Shown here one piece after another: positions 36,101 to 49,000 of a stretch of DNA of 64,000 nucleotides; positions within the stretch are counted from its first letter, which is position 1; every line of letters begins with the position of its first letter. The position numbers and the translations under genes were made by a program. Location: assembly GCA_004352715.1 (NCBI GenBank), contig SCFE01000027.1, forward strand, positions 1,496,682 through 1,560,681. Direction: 5' to 3'. The notes beneath the pieces were generated by a model, which was not told where the DNA came from, did not search any database, and saw only the letters and a program-made list of their open reading frames with translations. This DNA comes from Hofstenia miamia. Taxonomy: Eukaryota > Xenacoelomorpha > Acoela.

Positions 36101-39100
36101 TCTGCCCAGAGGTATTCCAAAAATCAGTTGTTAGTTTCGCTAAGACTGTAAGCCGGAAATGCTATGCGCCATTGGTTTTTCATTTTTAATGTTTTTCAGT
36201 TATCTATTTCCTTATGACATTTCAAAACCGAATTACTTAAAGTATTGACGCATTAAAACGGTTTTGAAGCAGAGATGAGTTCACATGCACTTCAGGCCAT
36301 AGCCAGACCTAACCTGGTCCTATATCAAACCTGAGCTCATTTAAACCTGTTTAACTCTGATGTCCTTAGCCATAAAAGAATAGATGTTATGAAAGCAGCA
36401 CTGCCTATTCTCCAGTTAAATTACCCCTTTTTTAAACTATGTCTGAATGCAACACCGGTTTTAGAACAGAAAATTATTCTAATGTATTCATTGTTTTTCT
36501 GACTTAAGCCAGTCACACAACCATAGTAACGTATTGATATTTAAGATTTCCGTGATAAATATCAACTATAAAGCTACTACAATTTAGAGGAAAGTGGGCA
36601 TATACTTGTCCTTAGGTCAACAGATTAGCCCTATAATTAGCTGAAAGTCAATCATAATTCAACAAAGCGTTGTATGGATAGAATACAGCAATTATATATT
36701 GTCACAGTTGGTAAATTTTGCTGTTTTACCCCAACCTACGACACATTTCATGTATGTAATGAAGAAAAGCAGTAATGTAAAGTAATGGTTTCAAAACCAT
36801 ACTGAATTAACAAGTTTTTTTTATAAAGCCAAAATTATATAAAATTGATTAAGCAACATGGTTACTGTCAAACCTGACACCAACCCTGTTTTGATCTGGA
36901 CATGGCTTACAAATCTGACCTGAATTATCCTGATAGATCTGATCTAGCAATTCTTATATCACTTAACATCAATTTAAACTACGTATTTTATCATTGAAAA
37001 TTATAGTTGTGTGAAAAATGAATTAAATTGATATGATATCCATAGAATCAGATGTTGAAGAGTAAACATTTACTTATTAAGCTTTTCAATTATGCTTTGT
37101 GAAAACATTGCGACATATTCTAATCTTCATGCAACGAACTTACCCAATTTTAAAGTAATTTATTTCAAATTAAATGCAATCAAAATATTACAAAATGTTT
37201 TAAGGCCTCTAAGGTTGTTAATATATGAATAAATAGTCTAAGTTAAAAAAAATTTCATTTCCGATAAAATTCAAAAATTCCAGTCCGTGTACCCAATTGA
37301 ATGTGATACGCTTAGATCTATATAAAAATTATCACATTTGTTTAATTTGCTAATAATTGATCGAAGCATACCATCGGACATTCAAAACATTATTGAGAAC
37401 ACATACTATATGCCAGGTGATATGGATATCCGATGCCCATCCGGGCACCCTTCTGTCCCCTCAGTACAGTATTATCAAGGGCTTTAAAATAATGTCATAT
37501 CTTATAATATCGATGGGTTTCACTGCAGAACAGACCTGCTAATTCAGCCGGCAAAGAATGTCGTTAAACTTAAAACCTTCGTTCACACAATAACTGATTG
37601 CTCCCTGATATATAAATAAGAGCTAATCAATTGAAATTTACTTTACTTTGGATTTTAAATCATTCCAGTTTTATTGCTTTACTTTTTTTTGGTAAATGTT
37701 ACTTTTCGCCTACTAATGTTTTAATTGTTTTCAAAGGTCTGACTGAAGGCTAATTTTCTTACGTGTTAACTAGTGTATTTTGTACATTTAATTAACGCAG
37801 TTTGTAGCTACAATTAACACCAAATGCTCTTTTCAATAAACACACGATTAACATCAATTGAACATCGCTCACGTTGGGACAATGCTCGCGTTTTATTAGC
37901 AACGTCAAAATTCTGCTCAGAAATTTAGAAACAATCTATTTTAAGTTGTTGACCGATTTCTAGTATACACTCTCGCCTCTTGGAATGTATTTTTGTGAAC
38001 AATTAGTGCAGGGGTTTTCACCCGGGGAGGTATTCCTCCTTAGAGAGGAATTTAATAATTCCCCCCACACACACACTGCTATAATTTTTTATGTTTTATT
38101 TGTTTTTTTTCTTATGTAGAGGGATGGATAGTTCCAAAATGGGCAAAGGGAGAAAGGTTGGGAACCACTAAATTAATAAACGTTTTCATAGTACAATATT
38201 TGATTTTAAGCATCGTGGGCATTTTCTGTATCCAAACTGCAGCTTGTACATGGATGTGAATGTGAGATAGCCTAATTGGAATAACCAACGTTTTATGCTA
38301 TCTGTTTCCAATTTAGTTATAATAGGTTTATCATATAATCAGTCAACTCTCACCTGCTCTTGCAACATTTTTAAGTTTGTATTGTATTTTTTGAATCGCT
38401 ATATAGTTTTGCTAGAGATTTCGGGCCTTCTCTTTCCAAATATTTGTCAGATGATATTAGTCATTGTTTAGTCGAATCGCAGGTTGCTTTTATTAGGCTT
38501 ATTTTGAAAGCCACCATAGAAAGCCATACGCTACTTTTGCATTTTTAATAAGAACTTAAAATGCAGGAATTTGAAGACTATTCAGATGGTTCGTTTTGAA
38601 TGTTTTAGCCGTACTCGAAAGATTTTCACCCTACTCATGTCACACCCTATCAACAGCTGCGCCCAGTCAAGGTCGGCCCTAGAAAAATTTTTACTTACCA
38701 CTGAAATTATATTTTGCCTTTAAAACACATATTTATGCAAATGAGAACTAGTCTTTTTAAGATCAATTTTAATTCAAGTATACCAGAAAATTTTATTAAA
38801 TAAATTATTTTTACCACTAAAAATGTTTTTATTATCACATAAAAAATCCGTGCCTGCATCCAGCAAACCTGCACTTTTTACTTATCAAATGTCTTTTTAC
38901 ACGAATAGCATTAAAATGTTGACGAAAGAGCTGTAGAGGTCTTATAGGTAAGTTGCTCTGTTCGATTTCTTTGACAATCGAGTGACATTGATCAGGTGAC
39001 ATTAAGTGTTAAGATGCTTGTAGATGCTTTATTTTTCTAGTTGCTTTAGTGCATTGTTCTCTGGCAGCCCCCGTACTGTCTTATTCTTATTAGAGTTACA

Positions 39101-40033
39101 ATTCAATCGCATAATAATTCAAAATACGTCTGTATTTACTATTCAATGGCATCAACAACAATCAACAACACCTTTTTAGTACTTCATCAATATAACACCT
39201 CAATTATTTGAAACAGCTATTTTCTTAGTTGAGACCCACTTAAATCTTTAAAGTGGTTGTTGATTTTATTTGAATCACCTGAAAATATCTTTTTAATTTA
39301 TATTTCGATTTTCGCTGCTTTGATGTAAGCGTTGACTCTGTTTATCTAACCTCTTCAGACTCCCTGTACCGTGTCCTTAAATTAAAAATTGGTAAAAATG
39401 TATTTACCTTAAAGGAGTTGTCGTTATATACATAAATTGAAGTAACCTGCTACTAGATATTTTCTCTAATTAAAAGAGAGATTAAGAACAAACTCTTTCT
39501 TTGTGAGTATGTCGTTTCGTTGCTTTAAGTTCAATCTCAGAAATTGTAGAAACTTTGAAATCTTTACGATTTTTTCTTTAGTTGACGTGGTCGATCAACT
39601 ACGATTCCACTTAAAATTAGATAATGTGAAGACAGTTGTTAATTCTTCTGCCAAATTCATCTGTCAACCGTCTCTGGATCATCTGGAAGTGTTGGAAATC
39701 ACAGAATGGAAACGTGATAATAAGACGATACCCAACAGTAAGGATTTCATAGCGGTTTATTTTTTGAATTTGGATTTTAGCTGGGCGTTATCATTACGTT
39801 GATTCGAATTCGTTGTATATCAGTAATGTTGACGCTGACGACGCAAACGTGGAATTTCAATGCGTTGCAAAGCATCGTTTAACAGAAGAGATCGTAGAAA
39901 GCAATCATGCAAAGATTATATTACTCGGTAATTAATTGTTAAAATTTCTATTAGATTATTGATTTTTTATGTTTTTTTATACTGATTTTTATAACATCAT
40001 TTTATCAGTAAATGATATTAATAAATGCCAGTT

Positions 40034-40070
<37 letters not shown>

Positions 40071-42776
40071 CAATTAAAGATAGCAGCAAGANTTCATTAT
40101 GAACACTAAAACACCAAAACTTGAGTTTTCTTCCAATGCTAAAATACGATTATCAACTAGAAATAATAGCTGTTTCAGGTTGTACACGACGCTAATTTTC
40201 ATATCCATGTTCGCACGGATGACAATATCTTCAGGCTCGAGCTCTACCAAGCCCACGGATAATGAAACATATTTCATTTATCATTTGAAATGTCAAAAAT
40301 TTAGTTCTATCTTGCACCGCTTACACCGCCAGTGATTGCATTCGTGCGTGTTGGGAATGACCACGACATAAATTGCACATGCACGGAACTCTAGAAGTAA
40401 TCAGCATACATTAAACATGCCGCAGATGTACTGTGTGTCAGTATTCCTTCAGTTCAAATATATCAACAAGGCAATGTACTTTCTCCTAAAGTTACTGTTT
40501 ACTTTAACGCCAATGTGCAATAATGAATAAAGGCTCTCACAATCCCGTTATGAATTGATAAATAAATGTAATCACAGAACTGTAAATACATAAATTATTG
40601 CTAAATGAGGCAATACTTAAAGTTTGTATACATGCAAATACTTGCTAGATTTAGTAAATATTAATTTATTATAAAATATAAATGGCGACGCAATAATGTT
40701 TAAATTTAATAAGCATCGCAATTTGGTGCATTTTAGTGAAAGCCATTAAAATATGCATATATGAGAAATTTAATGATAAGTTTTAGTGTACATTAAATAA
40801 TTACACATCCCATGTACTGATTTACCATTCAAAGTTGGCTTTATATATATATATATATATATATATTGCAATTAAAGATAGCAGCAAGAGGTCATCTTAA
40901 TTCCGAAATTTGCACACCCACCAAAAAAGAAGTTATTTTAAAAAATTTTGTAACCGTGAAGAATCGAAAGTAGCAGATATACATCAATTACATTATTTGA
41001 TAGATCATTTATGAAAATATAAAAAGACCTCATAAATTTAAATATTTTTTGGAAATAGAAGGACAGCCACCGCTGAATAATCTTAAAAAGATAATTATTA
41101 TATATTATATTTAGAGAGGAAATACGTCCACTTATAAACACAATTTCAGTTCCTATTTAGAAATATGGAGAAATGCTTTTCTTTAAACAGTTTATAGCAA
41201 GTGGGAAGTTTTTCTTTCAATTTCTTATCATATTCAGTTCGATGTAGTATAATTTTTTGTAATTGATCCGTGATGTTTTTCATTCATAAAATTTCAGGAT
41301 CTCATTAATTTTATTATATAAATCAATTAATTACTATTTAGGAGCTTACCTTTGGAGTTTCTCTATTTTTTGACATATTTGTGTTAGAAGTCCCTCTCCA
41401 TGCTTTTATAGCATATGTATAAGTATTAAACTCATGTAGAACTACAATGGCTTCAATAGAAACATGTTTCTATATTCCACATTAGAATATAAAACGCGTC
41501 AATAATATAAGATTTTATGCTTTTTATTCAAATATGTTTGCATATGTTTATATATTTCCTTACATGTATATATACTGTACATGTGCATACAAATATATAC
41601 ATAGATTTGCGGATATTGTGTATTATGAGAAGGGGCCCTGGATGCATGTAAAAAAATTTGCATGAACTCACATATTCCAAATTAAATTCGAATTTTTTAG
41701 CGTGCACTTACAAGGGTACTGGATATTATAAACAATTGCAAATTGCAAGCTCTGAAAACATGTCCTAGTACAACTACTAAATAATCCTTTATATATTTAT
41801 ACAGTGTTGGGTACGTTACCTTAAAAAAGTAATATATTACATATTTTTAGTAATCTAAGAAATGTAATATATTACTCGTTATTTATTAGTTTTACAAAAA
41901 TTAACTGATTTTCGTTACTCGCTACTTTACTTATCACTTTTCATTTTTACTTATTTTAAGAAGTGTGTTGAATCATCAATACACCAATTCATATTTCAAT
42001 ATTTCAATTAAATGTGTATCCAACCAAATAACATCAAAGGGAAGTAATGCATAAGTAACGAATATTTCCAATGATGATGCGCTATTAATTACTATTATAT
42101 AATTGTAGCACATTATGTTACTTTCTTTCTCTGTCTTTCTGTCTCTTTCTGTATATATATATATATATCTGTCTCNNNNNNNNNNNNNNNNNNNNNNNNN
42201 NNNNNNNNNNNNNNNNNNNNNATTCTTGTAGCAAAGTGTCTTCGTGTCTCTCCGATATAAGATTGCCGACAATCTTCATATTTATATTTATAAACCAATG
42301 AAGAAGACAGTAAGTTTGCTACAGGATCTTTGTTTATTAAAATATTTTGAGTTTGTAATGATGTTAAAATTGGTATTATTCCTGATTTTTTTAATTCAAA
42401 ATTTAATTTCTTTATCTTTGATTGGAAAACTTTAATTTTGTTGCTGATATAAGGAAGTTTCCAATATATTTGTTTTAAATTTGGTTCTTCTTTTGATTTA
42501 ATTTGGTTATGATTGCTACTCTTTAATAATATTACTTCATCTACATGTCTTTTAATCAGTCTGTGAGGATATCCATTATTTTCTAAAATTGTATATAAAT
42601 GATTAACTGCTTCAATAAAGTTGTTATAATTTGATGAATTCAATGAATAAACAGAAAAATTATTATAACATCAATATTTTCTAATGCATGCAATTTTCAT
42701 TAATTTTAAGTGTAGTTAGTTGTAATTAGTTTTCCTTCCAAATTTGTTCTGATAAAGATTTTGAATCGAAACCGGT

Positions 42777-42807
<31 letters not shown>

Positions 42808-42983
42808 GNNNNNNNNNNNNNNNNNNNNNNNNNNNNNNNNNNNNNNNNNNNNNNNNNNNNNNNNNNNNNNNNNNNNNNNNNNNNNNNNNNNNNNNNNNNN
42901 NNNNNNNNNNNNNNNNNNNNNNNNNNNNNNNNNNNNNNNNNNNNNNNNNNNNNNNNNNNNNNNNNNNNNNNNNNNNNNNNNNN

Positions 42984-43018
<35 letters not shown>

Positions 43019-46000
43019 CTCAGTTATAATTTAGTAATATGTGAAGGATAGTTTTTATATTTATTCATTATGTTATCGTCTAAGACAGGATGTAATATAT
43101 TATTAAACTTATTTTTCAATTTTCGTTTATTTCCGCTTTCTACAGATAGCGCCAATGTCTTCATTTCCCTGTTCAGTCGGTTGCCTAAGCGTTTTGCAAT
43201 TGTTAAGCAATGCGAGTCCCTTTTTGAATGCCCAATTTATTTTCTCAGGTGAGAAATGATTTAACACTTTCTTTAATTGGCTTAATAAATAATAAAGTTC
43301 TCCACTCATTTACTTTCAAAAATGGCGCCTAGGTTCAATGAAATATTCATCAGTGACTCATTGTTTGGGGAAAGTGTTTTGTTTTGAAGATAAATAAATT
43401 TGAATTGCTCTACCACCTGGTTGCTTCAATGAGTCCAAGTACCAATAGTTAAGTGCTGCAACAGATTGCAAAGCTAAATCACTCTTTGCCAGCATTGCTA
43501 TAAGTTTTTTCAAGTTTCACTTGACAAAATTTACATTTTAAGGTCTTCAATTGCTTATTCATAAAGCACCCAAATCTGTTGAACATGGATTTTATTTTCT
43601 TTGACCGTTTTATTTCACATCTGGGTATTTTTATTAAGTTTCTGTAAAAAATTGTTTTTCAAGCAATTAATACTCTAGAGTTTTAAGGATTTTCCCACAA
43701 TTGATGCAAGTTTGAGATGTTACAATGAGCTTAAGATACCTTATTTCGGGATTTGAGTTTGAACTTATTACAACTAAGTTCTTGATTTTAGGGACTTGTT
43801 TGGCGGAATTTTTTGAAAACGTGTACATAAAATTGTGTTTATCCCTGAATAACAGCAAAGTTTCTATATTATTTTTCATTTAAAAAGATTTGCGTTATCT
43901 TTTGTTATATAATGGGAAATGTTCGGCGCGTTGACGCATACGTTCTTTAAAGGCCTCAATACTCCGATGTTATATGTAGATGTTTTTGGTAACTTCTGCA
44001 GAGCTAGAAAGACTGTCTCATGTCGTTGTTTGTGCGAAATTTTGAGCTTTGTTTCTCTGACATCAGTAATTTCATTGTACTGTGTTTCACACTGGAAAAT
44101 CTTCTCGTTAAGCGCATGAAAAATGTAATCCCTTAAATCCCGAATCCCAACCTTACAAACTCACTACAGCTGCATATACTTATGAAATCAAATGAGTTTC
44201 TGTTATTTTCATCATTCATCAAAGTTTCTAATATTTTTTGAGTTCAAGATTAGATGTTTATATTTTTAAACTAATTTTTAACTTTTCTATTAAGTAAAAA
44301 TTATTTTACGTCCATAAATTTTCATATTAACTTTCCACAAAGTATAACATATGCAAGCAAACATGAAGTAAAAATGTTATTTTCTAAAATTTACCTGCCC
44401 ATTCATTTAAGTGCCAAGTCAACTTTTCAGTATAGTCAACTGTTTTGGGCCAGAAGTTTATTTGTATAAAAAGCATCACTTCGCATTGATTCCTGAAATC
44501 CTATAAAATTTATTAAAGACTTTCAAAACAGGAACCTCACAAATAAGACAAAAACATTTTTAAGAGTTTCGTAGTTCCTTCTTGTGAACTTCATGGGCGG
44601 TATGTGCGACCAAAATCTTTATTCTGTTTTTAATATCAGTAAAATTTACACCATACCTTTCTTGATTTTAACTTCTAAAAAACATGTCAGAAGTTATATA
44701 TTTTATCAAATAAATTGAGATTATTATTAATTGTGAACAGACTGGTCAATGAGCCGGGTTTGAGCACTGTAGTGGATATACAACGAGTCTAAAACGAGTC
44801 TTTTTAAATCAATGAGAATTTATAGTTCTGCTTGTCAATTTGATTATACAGATTTTTCTTATTTTTGTTCAACTTACTTTTTTATGTTTATTAAATAATA
44901 GAATTGTTATGTAAAAAATTGTGAAAACGCAATATTTTTGAAAAAATTATCGAGCTAAAACAAGTTTCAATATTAGGACGAGTCGACCCGAGCTTAAAAA
45001 TTTCGGCTCGTTGACAAGTCTGACTTTAAGAAATATTTTTCATTAACAACTTCCCTATGTTTGAGGAAAAATGCATTTATAAATGAAAATGTTTCTTGAT
45101 TTCTTCTTTTTAGGGAAATTTTCTGGAAATTCACCATCAGCATTCAAGGAATCTCACATCATCGTAGTTGAAGAAAACTCCCCAGTTAAACTTTTATGCC
45201 AAGTGAAGTGTGACAGTCGCTGTCTAATAAGTTGGAGGCGTGCCAAAGGTGCTCGACCAACTTCAGTGTCTTGGACTATCAATGGGGATGTACTTAGTGC
45301 TACGAAAGTTACACTTAGTGATGCCGGCTTCTATTTCTGCACTGCCAGTAATAACCTTGGACAAATCAGCATCAAATTCCAGTTGTTCGTTAAACGTAAG
45401 GATTATCTGCATTAGCCTAGTAATGTTGTATCGAAGTACGCTACATCATGTAAACTGTCTGGTCATTTAACTCAGAGCTATTCCTGCGCTGTTCGATAAA
45501 AACTGAGAGAGCCAGCGAGACAACATCTATATCATAGTATGAAAAAAAGTTTCAAAGGCGGAACATACGTTTGTTTTAAAATTATTCTCTCTGGGATCTC
45601 CAATATGAATGCATAACCGTATGAAAAATTACTTTGCATATGTAGATATGACATGCACCGATGATATTTTATACAATGCATACATTATGCAAATAATCAT
45701 CCCATTTCTTCATCGCTAAATACACTTTGTGTTCATTTATTTAAACTTATTGCTTAACAAGCTGTAAATTAAAAAATATTTTTTTGTTAAGCATATTTTC
45801 TAAGTCTTAATTTCGTTTATTTATTTAGCAAGGTTGAAACCGTCACCTTCGATTCGAATCTTAGAAGCCACTTACAACAGGTCTTTTACATTGAATTGCT
45901 CTTTTCATTCCAAGAATCCAGTTCTCTGGGTTCATAATGGCATAACCCTGCACAACCAAACTTCAAATTCATTGGTTATTCCACAGATCTTAAAGAAGGA

Positions 46001-49000
46001 TCTTGGGATATATCAGTGCTTTGTCAATACCAAAACTGAAACTCAAATCCAATATACAGAAGTTCAGCTAAAACGTTAGTATAACCAGAAATTTGTTTTC
46101 ATGATTAGAATTTAACATATGTATTTGATATCTTTTAATACTATTTCGTCATTTGTGAAAAGAAATTATACTGCACGTAGTAATAATGTAATGCATATAT
46201 ACATATATCAAGAGAGCTGTGAATTATATCGCTCCACAGCTTCAATCTGATTGGCTGACGTTTATGTCGAGTGCTCCAAGCTCTGCTTCCATAGAAAGGG
46301 GCTTCAGCATTATAAGACTCACTCAAACGCACCTGCGAAACCGTCTTTCGCATGAAAAACTCTAAAAAAATTGCCCGTGTCCAAACAGTCATAAAGAAAA
46401 AGTATAGCTTTTCATGTATAATCGTTTTTTTCTTATTAATTACTCAAGTGGTTTAAAACACTGTTTTTCATAGAAAAAACGTTTAAAACGTTTTTTTAAC
46501 CCTGTAAATGTACTATATTAAATGTCGAAAAGTTTATGTTGTTCCAATTTATATAATCTCGAGAAAGTAATCCAGTGGTGATATTATCTGTTTAGCAAAG
46601 TCACCGGTAATTACATCTTCGTTTGAAAGCAGTGTTATGTTTCCCGGAGGAACATTAACTCTCAGCTGCGAAGGTGTTGGAAGTCCAAAACCTAAAGTAC
46701 TTTGGCTTTTCAACGGACGCTCAGTCGTAATCAGTCCATCTCGTAAATTGGACGCTGCCGCGACTGTCAATGACACGCTTTTTATTACGAAATCAACTCT
46801 TGTTGTAACAAACATCACGGTTGATGAAGGCGGTGTCTATGAATGTAGATTCTCCAATGATTATGGCGCTTCGCGTTATGCAGAAAGAGTCGATGTGCAC
46901 GGTACAATAATTTATTTGATCAATTCGTAATAGGTTTTTGATTGTCTATTCTGTTATAAACACTTGTTTGGACTAATTTAATCTGATCAGTCATTGAGTG
47001 TGCTACAATACAACAATTGCTTGGAATTATTTTTGTTGACCCACTTCATATATATATATATATATATACTAGTGCTCTGCACCATTTCTGGCACTGGAAA
47101 AGGGATTTTTCGAAACGTCCAAGTTCATACCCAATTTTCTCATTAACAAAAGTATCTAGAAAATTTTTTGAGTCCTTATTGTCTCCTATCTCGGAGTACA
47201 AACTTCCTTAATCTGATCAGTCATTGAGTGTGCTACAATACAACAATTGCTTGGAATTATTTTTGTTGACCCACTTCATTTATATATATATATATATATA
47301 TATATAAATATATATGCGTTTTTCTATGTATATTCATATATTACAATGAGAGTATGTGCTGTTTTCTCCTGTTAGATAGATAAGTCGTTTAAATGATTAT
47401 TTATGAGTGAAAGCAAAATTTCAGGTAAAATGATAAAGAAATTAATGGGGAATCTGCCAGAAAATCGCATGAATCGTTAATGGTGCCAACAAAGTAGAGA
47501 CTCGTTTGATGCGGACATATATATATACGTATCTTGTAAGGATTAAATCCGAAGACCATTTATCAAGATTTAAGTTGCCTTTGACGAGGAGAAAGTTTTT
47601 TCTAGAAAAGTTGAAGTGGAAGCACAAAGAAGTTGGTGGGTGACAACAGCGGGTGCCACATCCTATCTCGCCAAAATTGTTTTATTTGAATTGAAGTTTA
47701 GCAGGAGTTTTAAATATGAAAGATATCATCAGGACTATGGCATTTCAGCTGAGCTTATTTTTAAATCAACCTGCTGGAAGGAAATCGAACGAATTTAGGA
47801 TTAGTTGATAAATTCTTCCTCGATGAATGGAGAGTTGTGTGGGTGCTTCTTGTGGTGTGATTGTCAACTAAATTTTGTGTTTCATGGTTGGAATATTTTT
47901 TCTGCCGCCTATTGTCTTTGCATCGTAGCTCAGTATTAAGTTTGACATTAATACAACCTCTTCTGATTCATATGTTCCCTGGCTTGATTCCAATACTAAA
48001 GACTAGTTTAACCGGCTAATTAAATATTTTTAATTGGAAAGTATGTTACAGCTTCTTCATTTAGGTAGGTTGAAAATTCATCGTTTATCAAATATATCAT
48101 CTGCGGTTATTTCTCGGGACTTCTTTATTCATTGCTTTTACAGTGGCTATCCTTACAGTCAATTGCAGTGGTTTCACGAAGACACTGCGTTGCCTTACAA
48201 TCACAGACAATTTGTCTTTAGTAATGGAACACTCGTTATAAAGCGCGTGCAACGAAATGATGCCGGCATTTACAAGTGTACTCTTACCGGGAGTCACAAT
48301 GACTCAGCTATGAAGAGCATTAATATAACGACTGTCTGTAAGTTAGATTTTCATTCCCTTTATTAAGTTTTGCCAAAAATATTCGTAATTCTTTCATTTC
48401 CGTATAAATCCTTATTGGTATGTTTATCTCACCAAATTTAAATAATGTGACATGTTTCTGCCTTGTCGATTCTCCTATTTAATAGCTTTTGAATAATGGG
48501 CGTTGTGTCTTTAGAAATATAGTTTTGATAATCGCGTATCCCAGATGAACGAAACCCTGTCATAACCAAATTCTAATAATAATTAAAATGAATAAAGATA
48601 TGTATGCCTCAATGGTACTCCAAAATGGAAAAAACTATAAATTATTACGAACAACTGCTAGATGCAGAAAGGAAGAAGGACAATGGTGAATGAATGTAAT
48701 GCATCGAAGATGATTCGACTGAAATTGTGTTTTTAGATGCTCCTAAAATTCAGGCATTTTCTTTTCAAAAATCCAGGTCCGGAGAACGGCTGTATATTCA
48801 TTGTGTGGTTACACGTGGAGAACTTCCACTTCATATCTCGTGGTACAAAGATGGCTATCTGCTTCCTGCTTTTGGCATTTCGTAAGATTAAGCTGATTGT
48901 TTAAAATTTTATTAATTTGATGCTCAAAGACATACAATGAACTTCTTTTTGTCAAAGTCCGTTTGGATTCTTAATTTGATTTATCATTAGGTACCTCAGC

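Larger units (their letters stand above)
24448..39581. other. 15.1-kb intron between Ig1 and Ig2 of the Dscam-like gene
   Basis: It holds the R1 copy B, a foldback, a piggyBac-like MITE, two hAT MITEs, a diverged repeat pair and the 34129-36675 assembly duplication, listed separately. In insects the Ig2 first-half exon (exon 4) is a tandem array located after this point; I found no additional splice-bounded Ig half-exon here. Short ORFs at 27584-27829, 34035-34298 and 37357-37542 lack motifs. Confidence 0.6.

Noticed and set aside
24448-39581. Search for alternative Ig2 half-exons
   Set aside because: No acceptor followed by a Cys...Trp Ig half with a phase-1 donor was seen by eye.
42761-43051. 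ORF running through the N gap
   Set aside because: Made of (TA)n codons and unknown bases; not coding.
47442-47798. Two overlapping ORFs on opposite strands
   Set aside because: Slightly GC-richer, with LTRRKFFLEKLKWK-like text in a third frame, but no family can be named.
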